24,131 nt of DNA from the NCBI GenBank assembly GCA_964522485.1, contig CAZFUS010000034.1:1-24131 (forward strand), written 5' to 3'. The notes beneath the pieces are model-generated. The model worked only from the letters and a program-made list of their open reading frames with translations. It made no database searches and was not told where the DNA came from. Positions 6,895 through 14,428 of this stretch are shown here, in pieces (the stretch's first letter is position 1; each line of letters begins with the position of its first letter). This DNA comes from Methylohalomonas sp964522485. GTDB lineage: Bacteria > Pseudomonadota > Gammaproteobacteria > Methylohalomonadales > Methylohalomonadaceae. The position numbers were made by a program, and so were the translations under genes.

Positions 6895-7476
6895 ATGATC
6901 GAACTTTTGCTGATTCTGATCAGCGCAGCAGTAATTAACAACCTGGCGCTGGTGTACTTGATTGGACTGTGTCCGCTGCTGGCCACGACCCGCCGTCTGG
7001 AGGTGGCCGCTATCCTGGGTGTAACCGCCGCAGTCATCCTGCCGCTGACCACGGTTGCGACGGCACTGATCCAGACTTACTGGCTGCAACCGACCGGCCT
7101 CGAGCATTTTTCCCTGATCGCCTTTGTCTTTGTCACTGCATTGCTGGTGCTCGGGCTGGAAGCGGCACTGCAACGCTGGCAGCCCGCTCTGGCATCCCGC
7201 ATTGGACCTTTTCTGCCACTAATGCTGGTCAACACTTCGATCCTCGGCACCGCCCTCCTCAGCCGGCAGCATGACTACGGTATCCCGGCCGCGTTCGCAT
7301 TCGGACTGGGGACCGGTCTGGGTTTTGCCCTGATCCTGATATTGTTCGCGGCGCAGCGGGAACGGTTGCAGGCGGCCGATATACCGGCGGCGTTTCGTGG
7401 CGCACCAATCGCTTTCATCAGTCTGGGCCTGACCGCCATGGCCTTTCTTGGCCTGACGGGTCTCATTAAGATCTGA
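6895..7476 (+). CDS. rnfA: Rnf electron-transport complex subunit RnfA (atypical: one ligand cysteine missing)
   Basis: Integral membrane subunit of the Rnf complex, which couples electron transfer between ferredoxin and NAD(H) to ion translocation. The ATG at 6895 (GAGG five bases upstream) gives 193 residues, the usual RnfA length; a GTG seven codons upstream is less likely. About six hydrophobic helices are seen. It is RnfA rather than its paralogue RnfE, from the C-terminal FAAQRERLQAADIPAAFRG and GLTAMAFLGLTGLIKI. The first conserved cysteine is present in GLCPLLA (Cys26). The second, in the NCAVLG-type motif of RnfA, is replaced by Thr (VNTSILG, Thr114), and Cys26 is the only cysteine in the protein. 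In characterised Rnf/Nqr complexes these cysteines, with a pair from RnfE, hold an intramembrane iron-sulfur centre. Confidence 0.92.
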   Translation: MIELLLILISAAVINNLALVYLIGLCPLLATTRRLEVAAILGVTAAVILPLTTVATALIQTYWLQPTGLEHFSLIAFVFVTALLVLGLEAALQRWQPALASRIGPFLPLMLVNTSILGTALLSRQHDYGIPAAFAFGLGTGLGFALILILFAAQRERLQAADIPAAFRGAPIAFISLGLTAMAFLGLTGLIKI

Positions 7477-7481
7477 TCCAT

Positions 7482-7512
7482 GCCGGTCTGACCGCCGGCC
7501 CGTTTTCTTTTG
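7482..7512 (+). terminator. Terminator-like hairpin with T-rich tail between rnfA and rnfB
   Basis: GCCGG (7482-7486) pairs with CCGGC (7495-7499) around an 8-base loop, followed closely by CCGTTTTCTTTT. This has the form of a weak intrinsic terminator in the 48-base gap between rnfA and rnfB. The stem is short, so partial termination or attenuation inside the operon is the most that is likely. Confidence 0.35.
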
Positions 7513-7524
7513 TAGAGTATCGGC

Positions 7525-8031
7525 ATGCTGACACTGCTCCTGCTGACACTGGCCGCCGCGGCCGCCGGATTCTGGCTGAGCCGACATAGTCCGGCACAGC
7601 CCGAGGCGACCGCACTGACAGATCGTATCGACGTCCTGCTGCCACAGACCCAGTGCGGCGCCTGCGGTTACAACGGCTGCCGGCCGTACGCCGAGGCGAT
7701 CCGTCAGGGACTGGCCGACATCAATCAGTGCCCGCCCGGCGGAGAGCGCACAATCCGGGAATTAGCAGCCCTGCTGGGCCGGCAACCGGAACCGCTGAAT
7801 CCCGATTACGGCAGCTATCGTCCTCCCCGGGTCGCAGTCATTGATGAATCGCTATGTATCGGCTGCGTCAAATGCATCCGCGCCTGTCCGGTGGATGCCA
7901 TCGTCGGCGCACCGAAACAGATGCATACCGTCATCGCCGCCGAATGCACCGGTTGTGAACTCTGCATTGAGCCCTGTCCGGTGGACTGCATAAGCCTGGT
8001 GGCGCAACCGGCCCGGCCCGGCGCGGCATGA
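7525..8031 (+). CDS. rnfB: Rnf complex subunit RnfB (multi-cluster ferredoxin)
   Basis: Membrane-anchored iron-sulfur subunit that takes electrons from or to soluble ferredoxin and passes them within the Rnf complex. The 168 residues comprise one N-terminal membrane helix (2-19), a 4Fe-4S domain with Cys44, Cys47, Cys52 and Cys69 (motif CGACGYNGCRPYA), and two ferredoxin motifs, CIGCVKCIRACP (111-122) and CTGCELCIEPCP (141-152). It is shorter than E. coli RnfB (192) only because the C-terminal tail is trimmed; all ligands are present. The ATG at 7525 has a poor ribosome binding site. The stop overlaps the rnfC start by four bases (ATGA), so translation is likely coupled. Confidence 0.96.
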   Translation: MLTLLLLTLAAAAAGFWLSRHSPAQPEATALTDRIDVLLPQTQCGACGYNGCRPYAEAIRQGLADINQCPPGGERTIRELAALLGRQPEPLNPDYGSYRPPRVAVIDESLCIGCVKCIRACPVDAIVGAPKQMHTVIAAECTGCELCIEPCPVDCISLVAQPARPGAA

Positions 8032-9545
8032 CCCGATCACTTCACAGTTTCCCCGGCGGTCTGCACCTGCCGACCGGCAAGGCCATTTCGGACAGCATTG
8101 CATCCGTGCAGGTACCGCTTCCGGAACGGCTGATCCTGTCGCTGAAACAGCATCTCGGTCAGCCGGCCCGGCCCTGTGTCCAGATCGGCGAATCGGTCCT
8201 GAAGGGTCAGATCATCGCCCATCCCGACGGCGCATCCAGCGTGCCGGTGCATGCCAGCAGTTCCGGCCGCGTCGTCGCTATCGGACCACAGGCGCTCGCC
8301 GATCCACTGGGAGCCCCCGGAAATAGCGACAGCTCGTGCATTGTCATTGAAACGGACGGCGAAGACCGCTGGACGGAACTCGAACCGATCGGCGAATACG
8401 CCTCGCTGGATCCGGCGATCCTGCAGCAGGCCATTCTGGATGCCGGCATCGTCGGCCTCGGTGGCGCCGGCTTCCCGACCCATCTCAAAATCCGCGAAGG
8501 GGTGGAAAACCGAGTCGACACACTGATCATCAACGGTGTCGAATGCGAACCGTACATCACCTGCGATGACCGGCTGATTCAGGAAAAGGCGCATTACGTG
8601 GTGGCCGGGGCACGCATGATCCGGCACGCGGTCCAGGCAGAACACTGCGTCATCGCCGTGGAAGACGACATGCCGGAAGCCTATGCGGCACTGGCCGAGC
8701 ATATCCACGAAGATATCGAACTGCTGCGGGTACCGACCCGCTATCCGGCCGGCGGCGAACAACAGCTGATCCAGGTCATCACCGGCCGCGAAGTGCCGAG
8801 CAACGGCCTGGCCATCGACATCGGCGTCGTCATGCAAAACGTGGCTACCGCTGCCGCGATGTACCGCGCGGTAACCCGGGGCGAACCCGTGGTCTCCCGT
8901 TACATCACCATCACCGGCGACGGCGTCGCCCAGCCGCGCAATCTGCAGGTGTTGATCGGTACACCGGTGCGGGACTGCCTCGAACTCTGCGCCCACCACG
9001 CCGAACAGGATCATGAAATCATTCTCGGCGGACCGATGATGGGAACGCGCCTGCATGACACCTGTGTGCCGGTGGTAAAAACCAGTAACTGCGTTCTGGT
9101 ACAAAAACCCCAGCAGCGGCCGCAGGAGATGCCGTGTATCCGCTGCGGTGACTGTGTCGATGTCTGCCCGGTACGTCTGCTGCCGCAGCAGCTTTACTGG
9201 TTCGCCCGCAGCGGTGACGAACCGGGACTGCAATCGCATCACCTATTCGACTGTATTGAATGCGGCTGCTGCGCCTATGTCTGCCCCAGTCATATCCCGC
9301 TCGTGCAGTATTACCGGCAAGCCAAACAGGCAATCATCGACACCGGGCAGCGCCGCAACGGTGAAGAGCAGGCGCGTAGCCGTTACCAGGCCCGGCTCGG
9401 CCGCCTGGCCCGGCAACAAAGCGAAAAATCCACAGCCCCCACTGCCAGCAATACGGACCGGACGCAGAAACGCGATCTCATCGAAGCCGCCGTCGCGCGG
9501 GCGCGTGCCCGGCGCGGCCAGCATAAGCAGAGTCGCAATGACTGA
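8028..9545 (+). CDS. rnfC: Rnf complex subunit RnfC (NADH-side flavo-iron-sulfur subunit)
   Basis: Peripheral subunit carrying the NAD(H)/FMN site and two 4Fe-4S clusters. The 505 residues start MTRSLHSFPGGLHLP, as in the family. The Rossmann-like nucleotide site shows GLGGAGFPTHLK followed by LIINGVECEPYITCDD. Two ferredoxin motifs are complete: CIRCGDCVDVCP (Cys370, 373, 376, 380) and CIECGCCAYVCP (Cys409, 412, 415, 419). The C-terminal tail is short and rich in Arg, Lys and Gln, without the long Ala/Lys repeats of enteric RnfC (about 740 residues), a common form elsewhere. It overlaps rnfB by four bases and rnfD by eight. Confidence 0.96.
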   Translation: MTRSLHSFPGGLHLPTGKAISDSIASVQVPLPERLILSLKQHLGQPARPCVQIGESVLKGQIIAHPDGASSVPVHASSSGRVVAIGPQALADPLGAPGNSDSSCIVIETDGEDRWTELEPIGEYASLDPAILQQAILDAGIVGLGGAGFPTHLKIREGVENRVDTLIINGVECEPYITCDDRLIQEKAHYVVAGARMIRHAVQAEHCVIAVEDDMPEAYAALAEHIHEDIELLRVPTRYPAGGEQQLIQVITGREVPSNGLAIDIGVVMQNVATAAAMYRAVTRGEPVVSRYITITGDGVAQPRNLQVLIGTPVRDCLELCAHHAEQDHEIILGGPMMGTRLHDTCVPVVKTSNCVLVQKPQQRPQEMPCIRCGDCVDVCPVRLLPQQLYWFARSGDEPGLQSHHLFDCIECGCCAYVCPSHIPLVQYYRQAKQAIIDTGQRRNGEEQARSRYQARLGRLARQQSEKSTAPTASNTDRTQKRDLIEAAVARARARRGQHKQSRND

Positions 9546-10551
9546 GTCGGCGCGCAGCGCGCCTCACATTCATAGCCCGCGCACGGTTGGCGCCATCATG
9601 CGCGAGGTGATTTATGCGCTGCTACCGGGGATACTGGTCGCCACACTGGTGTTCGGCTGGGGCGTGATTATCCAGTGTCTGCTCGCCTGCGCTTTTGCGG
9701 TGGGGGTGGAAGCCGTGATGCTCAGCCTCCGGCAGCGACCACTGACCCCGTTCCTGGGCGATTACAGTGCCGTCGTCACCGGACTGTTGCTGGCGCTCAG
9801 TCTCAGCCCATTCACACCCTGGTGGGCGACACTGCTGGCCACCGCGTTCGCTGTTGCCGTCGCCAAACACCTGTTCGGCGGGATCGGCCACAATCCTTTC
9901 AATCCTGCCATGGCCGGCTATGCATTCGTGCTGCTGTGCTACCCGGCAACGTTGTCGATCTGGCCGGATACAACCGCCGCGGCACCAGCACTGGGCGAAA
10001 CGTTTGCAGCCATTTTCCTCGGTGCCTCTCCCACGGACGCTGTCAGTGGTGCGACGCCGCTGGCGCACCTGCGTACCGAGCTCGGTCGCATGACCATGAT
10101 CTCCGAACTCGGTCACGATCCTCTGTTTGGCTATCTGGGCGCACGCGGCTGGGAATGGCTCGCAACAGCCTGGCTGGTCGGCGGCCTGTGGCTGCTGTTT
10201 CGCGGCATTATTCAATGGCGCATCCCGCTGGCTGTGATCCTGGGCTTTGTCAGCGTCAGTCTCGTATTCCATGCCTATGATGCCGACCTGTATGCCTCAC
10301 CTCTGTTTCATCTGTTCAGCGGCGGTCTGATGCTTGCGGCGTTTTTTATTGCCACCGATCCGGTTTCCGCTTCGACCACGCCGCGTGGCCGGCTGATTTA
10401 CGGCGCCGGTATCGGACTATTGATCTATTTGATCCGCACCTTCGGTGGTTATCCCGACGGTGTAGCCTTTGCCGTGCTGCTCATGAATGCAGCCGTGCCC
10501 CTCATAGACCGTTATACCCGGCCGCTGGTCGTCGGAGAACGGCGGACATGA
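9538..10551 (+). CDS. rnfD: Rnf complex subunit RnfD (membrane flavoprotein)
   Basis: Integral membrane subunit with covalently bound FMN. The ATG at 9538, overlapping the rnfC stop by eight bases, gives 337 residues beginning MTESARSAPHIHSPRTVGAIMREV. This aligns with the SP-H and R-x-x-I-M elements of known RnfD. The frame is open much further upstream, but that part overlaps rnfC and is not homologous. Multiple membrane helices, GHNPFNPAMAGYAF and AFFIATDPVSASTTPRGRLIYG are typical. The FMN-phosphothreonine motif is SGAT (170-173, Thr173) in DAVSGATPL. The end FGGYPDGVAFAVLLMNAAVP matches the family. Flavinylation would need ApbE, which is not in this window. The stop overlaps the rnfG start (ATGA). 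Confidence 0.96.
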   Translation: MTESARSAPHIHSPRTVGAIMREVIYALLPGILVATLVFGWGVIIQCLLACAFAVGVEAVMLSLRQRPLTPFLGDYSAVVTGLLLALSLSPFTPWWATLLATAFAVAVAKHLFGGIGHNPFNPAMAGYAFVLLCYPATLSIWPDTTAAAPALGETFAAIFLGASPTDAVSGATPLAHLRTELGRMTMISELGHDPLFGYLGARGWEWLATAWLVGGLWLLFRGIIQWRIPLAVILGFVSVSLVFHAYDADLYASPLFHLFSGGLMLAAFFIATDPVSASTTPRGRLIYGAGIGLLIYLIRTFGGYPDGVAFAVLLMNAAVPLIDRYTRPLVVGERRT

Positions 10552-11168
10552 AGCGCCGGGAACAGAATGAGTACGCCCGGCTGAACGCAGTGGTGCTCGG
10601 GCTGGTTATGCTGATTCTGCTGGGCCTGATTGGTGTGACCTATCAACTCAGTCGCGAACGTATTGAGAATAATCAACTACAGACAACCCAATCCCTTCTG
10701 CAAAATCTGCTACCGGCTTCTTACGATAACGATCCGCTCAGCGATAGGGTCGACTGGACAACTGACGAATTCTTCAACCGTCATCAGCATTTCACGATCT
10801 ACCGGGCGCGCCGACAGGGTGCGCCCGCCGGTGTCGTACTCATGCCGGTGGTTACGACTGGCTACAACGGCCGCATTGAACTGATCATCGGGATTGACGC
10901 GAACGAGCGAATTACCGGTGTGCGCGTGCTGTCTCAGCATGAAACCGAGGGCCTCGGAGCAGGCATCGATCAGTCCGAATCCGGCTGGATTCATCAATTC
11001 AAGGAGACTTCGCTGGAAAATCCACCCCCCGGGGATTGGCAGCTCGCCGGCGAGGGCGGCGCCTTTGACGGCTTAAGCGGTGCCACGGTCAGTCCGCGCG
11101 CCGTAATTGCGGCAGTACATCACGCTCTGGAATTTTATCAGGCCAAAAAGCAAAACCTCTATGATTGA
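10548..11168 (+). CDS. rnfG: Rnf complex subunit RnfG (periplasmic flavoprotein)
   Basis: Membrane-anchored subunit whose periplasmic domain carries covalent FMN. The 206 residues have a short basic N-terminus, one membrane helix (about 13-33), and an FMN-binding domain with GYNGRIELIIGID, the LSQHETEGLGAGI segment and the flavin motif SGAT (177-180, Thr180) in DGLSGATVSPRAV. Length is normal. In most gammaproteobacteria rnfE and nth come next. Here the next gene is a diguanylate cyclase and neither rnfE nor nth is in the window. No terminator is obvious after the stop. Confidence 0.95.
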   Translation: MKRREQNEYARLNAVVLGLVMLILLGLIGVTYQLSRERIENNQLQTTQSLLQNLLPASYDNDPLSDRVDWTTDEFFNRHQHFTIYRARRQGAPAGVVLMPVVTTGYNGRIELIIGIDANERITGVRVLSQHETEGLGAGIDQSESGWIHQFKETSLENPPPGDWQLAGEGGAFDGLSGATVSPRAVIAAVHHALEFYQAKKQNLYD

Positions 11169-11242
11169 TTACGCTACTATATTGAATGAGCCAGTCTGCA
11201 AAGTTCCAGACTTTTACGTTACAGGGCAAGATCCGGAAAATC

Positions 11243-12247
11243 ATGTCAGGTTCCGAATTACAACAGCCATCGGACCCGGCCAGCCTGCTACCGTTCAAGG
11301 ATTTTGACAGCGCCTGTGTATCCACACTGAACTACCTGAATAACCTGATCGATTTCAGGTTATGGATGATTACCCGCACCGATGGCGAGGACTGGATCGT
11401 GCTCGCCTCCCTCGACAAGCTCAATGAAGTCAAACCGGGGACGGTCTTTCGCTGGAAAGACACTCTCTGTTACCGCATGGTCAACCGGCAATGCCCACAG
11501 ATGGTGCACGATGTTTCCCTGGTAGCTGAATACATAGAGGCCCCAATCAATCAAGATATTCAGATCGGCGCCTACATAGGCATGCCCATCATGCGACCGG
11601 ACGGCTCGCTGTTTGGAACATTGTGCGCCGTGGATGACAAACCGTGTGAATCGTTTATCGAAACGTATCAGGCTTTATTGGAAATCTTCGCCCAATTCCT
11701 CGGCACCACCTTTGAACTGGAAAACCAGTTGACCCGTGAACTGCGTTTACGCGAACGCGTTGAAGCTGAAGCCATGATTGATGAACTGACAGAGGTCTAT
11801 AATCGCCGGGGATGGGAGCGTTTGCTCGAAAAAGAAGAGCAACGCTGCCTGCGTTATGGTCACCCCGCGGGGATTATTATCCTGGATCTGGACGATTTAA
11901 AGGCTATTAACGATGACAAGGGACATTATGCCGGCGACCAACTGCTCCGGAAAACTGCCCGAATACTACGTGAATGCTGCCGGACCAGTGACATAATCGC
12001 CCGGCTGGGCGGCGATGAGTTTGCGATCCTCACCGTCGAAATCTCGGGTGCGCAGGCTGAAAAGCTTTATGGGCGGATTCATTTCGCGCTGGCCGATGCC
12101 GGAGTCAGCACTTCGATCGGCTGGGCATCACGCTTCGGCGAACAAACCATCAGCGAAACCATAAAGTATGCCGATCGGATGATGTATGAACATAAAAAGT
12201 TCCGCCGTGAATTGCGTGACTTCCACCAACATCAGCAGAGTGTTTAA
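11243..12247 (+). CDS. GAF-GGDEF diguanylate cyclase
   Basis: Predicted to make the second messenger cyclic di-GMP from GTP. A GAF sensor domain (roughly from LPFKDFDSACVSTLNYL to the ELENQ region) is followed by a short linker and a GGDEF domain. The active site is RLGGDEFAIL, with the first Gly at residue 256 counted from this start. RTSD five residues before GGDEF forms an inhibitory I-site (RxxD), so product feedback is likely. DELTEVYNRRGW and IILDLDDLKAINDDKGH are intact. The start at 11243 has a GGA eight bases upstream and fits homologues; an in-frame ATG at 11186 without a ribosome binding site would add 19 residues. No membrane segment is seen, so it is probably cytoplasmic. The ligand is unknown. 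It may be co-transcribed with rnfG, and its stop abuts the stop of the convergent gene. Confidence 0.9.
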   Translation: MSGSELQQPSDPASLLPFKDFDSACVSTLNYLNNLIDFRLWMITRTDGEDWIVLASLDKLNEVKPGTVFRWKDTLCYRMVNRQCPQMVHDVSLVAEYIEAPINQDIQIGAYIGMPIMRPDGSLFGTLCAVDDKPCESFIETYQALLEIFAQFLGTTFELENQLTRELRLRERVEAEAMIDELTEVYNRRGWERLLEKEEQRCLRYGHPAGIIILDLDDLKAINDDKGHYAGDQLLRKTARILRECCRTSDIIARLGGDEFAILTVEISGAQAEKLYGRIHFALADAGVSTSIGWASRFGEQTISETIKYADRMMYEHKKFRRELRDFHQHQQSV

Positions 12248-12264
12248 TCATACCCTGCATGATT
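12246..12264. terminator. Small dyad across the convergent stop codons (possible weak bidirectional terminator)
   Basis: AATCAT (12246-12251) and ATGATT (12259-12264) form a perfect six-base dyad with a 7-base loop. It covers the stop codons of both convergent genes. The stem is AT-rich and lacks a strong T-run on either side, so termination is only a possibility. Confidence 0.25.
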
Positions 12265-13561
12265 GTGCGTTGTTACTGAATATCTGATAGTAGCGATCAA
12301 AATCCTCCACATCGGCAGTATTCCTGAGCATCGTGCGGGTATCTTCAGCCAGCAGCTCGGCATGACGCTGCAGGCAAGCCCGGAAATCATCCGGCAGTTC
12401 GAGGCAGGCGAGGTCTGCCATCAATTCCATCAGCCTGACGGCAACGGCTGCATGACCGGCGCCGTATTGCCGCAATTGGTTGAACGCCTTGTCAATCACT
12501 TTCTCATAGGTATAAACACGACGTCGCAGTCTCACCCGGCCCTGTTTATCGAATAATAAAGGTTGCGGCTCGTAACGACCCGCAAGACAAACCAGCACGT
12601 TGCCGAGCATGTTCACACACTGCACAGCGGTAAAGGGATCATTAATACCGGGTGACAAAGCCCGCAGTGCAATCTCCACGATCTGATCGACGGCGAAGAC
12701 GGGGTCCTGGGACGAGGTACGCTCCTCGTTGATCATATAGAATGCCCGCAGTCCCGATATTACATCTTCATCCACGGGCCGGGCGGCGCAAATCTGCATC
12801 AAGGTCTGCCCTGCCAGTACGTAATGCCCGGCGACCATATGTGTTTGAATGCGCAGATCGTGGCAAACGGCCTCCTCAAGCAGGGCTTGATAATCAATAG
12901 CCTGCAAATACCCTGTTGATCGACTTTCCACATCTACACTGTTGGCATCAAAATCCTGCGGCCATTCATCATCGCCGGCATTTGAATCGGGCGTATCAGG
13001 AAAACTTCCCCTGATAGAGCGTTTCAAATCGGCTTCAACGTTGGCCAGGATGCGCGGCACCTGAATAAACATGGCCACATAATGGATAAAGAATATCAAC
13101 AGACCAAAACTGAAAATGCCAAGCGCCAATCCCAGCGACAATGCATACTGGGGTACGGCGGGATCTTCGCTTTCCTGGATATGAGCCAGTATCAGCAGCG
13201 AATAAATAAATGTGGCGATGAACCCGCCCAGTACGATCTGGGTGCCGTTTTGGTTCATGAAATTCGGCAGCAGGCCGGGACCGAATTGGGCAGCAGCTGT
13301 CGACAGAATCACGATAGTAATCGAGAACACCACGCCGGCAACAGTGATGGCGGAGCCCGCAATGGTCGACAGAATGGCACGTCCACCGGCGGCATCGCTT
13401 TGCGGCAGAAACCGGATGGGCTCGGCACCGGAGGCAACGATCCGGTTATCCAGATACACCATGGCAACGGCGAGTACGAGCGCCCCGATCGACATCAGCC
13501 CCGGAATGAACCAGTAACTTCGATGCAGCAACTGCCACCAGGCCAGCAGTTTCAATCGCAT
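12248..13561 (-). CDS. DUF2254 family membrane protein
   Basis: The 437-residue product is recognised as DUF2254 by the stretch LSTIAGSAITVAGVVFSITIVILS followed by AAQFGPGLLPNFMNQNG and VLGGFIATFIYSLLIL. Four membrane helices occupy the N-terminal 175 residues or so. The remaining 260 residues look soluble and include the conserved ALRALSPGINDPFTAVQCV segment. The family has no assigned biochemical function. The gene starts 11 bases after the short-chain dehydrogenase stop, with a GGGA/GGA ribosome binding site, so it is likely the last gene of the efflux operon. It ends directly against the diguanylate cyclase stop. Confidence 0.88.
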   Translation of the reverse strand: MRLKLLAWWQLLHRSYWFIPGLMSIGALVLAVAMVYLDNRIVASGAEPIRFLPQSDAAGGRAILSTIAGSAITVAGVVFSITIVILSTAAAQFGPGLLPNFMNQNGTQIVLGGFIATFIYSLLILAHIQESEDPAVPQYALSLGLALGIFSFGLLIFFIHYVAMFIQVPRILANVEADLKRSIRGSFPDTPDSNAGDDEWPQDFDANSVDVESRSTGYLQAIDYQALLEEAVCHDLRIQTHMVAGHYVLAGQTLMQICAARPVDEDVISGLRAFYMINEERTSSQDPVFAVDQIVEIALRALSPGINDPFTAVQCVNMLGNVLVCLAGRYEPQPLLFDKQGRVRLRRRVYTYEKVIDKAFNQLRQYGAGHAAVAVRLMELMADLACLELPDDFRACLQRHAELLAEDTRTMLRNTADVEDFDRYYQIFSNNAQSCRV

Positions 13562-13572
13562 ATCATCCGTCC

Positions 13573-14421
13573 CTAACGGGCAGGCCGGTTTTCAGCGCCG
13601 GAAGCTCGACTCAGCAGCCGGTCCATCAGCGAATCCGGCAGTATTCTTTTAAGAAACGCGAAAACATACGTGGGCAGTGTAACCGGGTAACGCTGGCGCG
13701 GTCTGTCGCTCTCGAGTGCATGAATCACCTTGGCGAGCACCGCCTCGGGGCCGAGCGTAAACGGAACATCGTCGTCCTGCGTTTGCAGCCGCTCAAGTAC
13801 ACGCTGGTAGATTATCCTGTGTGCGCTGTTCTCCGGATGGATATTACGCAGATAAGCGCGCAGGGCGTTTTCACGGAAACAACTTGTAATAGGACCCGGT
13901 TCTATCAGGCTGACGTGAATACCGGTGTCTTGAAGTTCCAGGCGCAGGGTGTCCGTGAGTCCTTCAAGGGCATATTTGCTGGCAATGTAGGCACCGCGGT
14001 ATTTCAGTGCAATAAAACCCAGGACCGAACTGTTCTGAATAATACGTCCCGTTCCCTGGCGGCGCATGGCCGGCAGTACACGGGTTGTCAGTTCGTGCGC
14101 GCCGAAAAAATTCACTTCGAACTGCTCGCGTAGCGCATCACGCGACAGGTCCTCTACCGCTCCCGGCTGACCGAAACCGGCATTATTAAACAGACCGTAG
14201 AGCTTTCCATGTGTTTGCTCAAGCACCGATTCAACGGTCAGGCGAATTGATTCGCTATTGGCCAGATCCAGCTGTACCGGTTCGAGCTTTGCCTGGCTGA
14301 GTTTATCCGCGTCCACCATATTTCGTACACCCGCGAATACCCGATAGCCACGCGACCGGAGACCGGTGGCAACACAATAACCGATGCCGGAGGAGCAGCC
14401 ACTCACCAGTATGTTTTGCAT
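13573..14421 (-). CDS. Short-chain dehydrogenase/reductase (SDR family)
   Basis: Classical SDR oxidoreductase of 282 residues. The nucleotide-binding glycine motif is VSGCSSGIG (6-14), NNAG lies at 79-82, the catalytic serine is within NSSVLG (131-132) and YxxxK is Y145-IAS-K149, so the active site is complete. The ATG at 14421 is chosen because GAGG lies five bases upstream and the product then begins right at the Rossmann fold; an in-frame start at 14451 would add ten residues and overlap the RND gene. The substrate cannot be told. The overall pattern resembles YbbO-like SDRs acting on lipids or retinoids, but that is only resemblance. It lies 7 bases downstream of the RND pump gene, in one likely transcript. 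Confidence 0.9.
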   Translation of the reverse strand: MQNILVSGCSSGIGYCVATGLRSRGYRVFAGVRNMVDADKLSQAKLEPVQLDLANSESIRLTVESVLEQTHGKLYGLFNNAGFGQPGAVEDLSRDALREQFEVNFFGAHELTTRVLPAMRRQGTGRIIQNSSVLGFIALKYRGAYIASKYALEGLTDTLRLELQDTGIHVSLIEPGPITSCFRENALRAYLRNIHPENSAHRIIYQRVLERLQTQDDDVPFTLGPEAVLAKVIHALESDRPRQRYPVTLPTYVFAFLKRILPDSLMDRLLSRASGAENRPAR

Positions 14422-14428
14422 GGGTGCC

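Noticed and set aside
8037..9242. 401-codon open frame antisense to rnfC
   Set aside because: It mirrors rnfC in a GC-rich gene, its translation resembles no known family and is low in plausible structure, and rnfC on the other strand is beyond doubt.
9148..9537. N-terminal extension of rnfD overlapping rnfC
   Set aside because: The frame is open upstream, but the extension is not homologous to RnfD and lies inside the rnfC ferredoxin region; the overlap start at 9538 fits the family.
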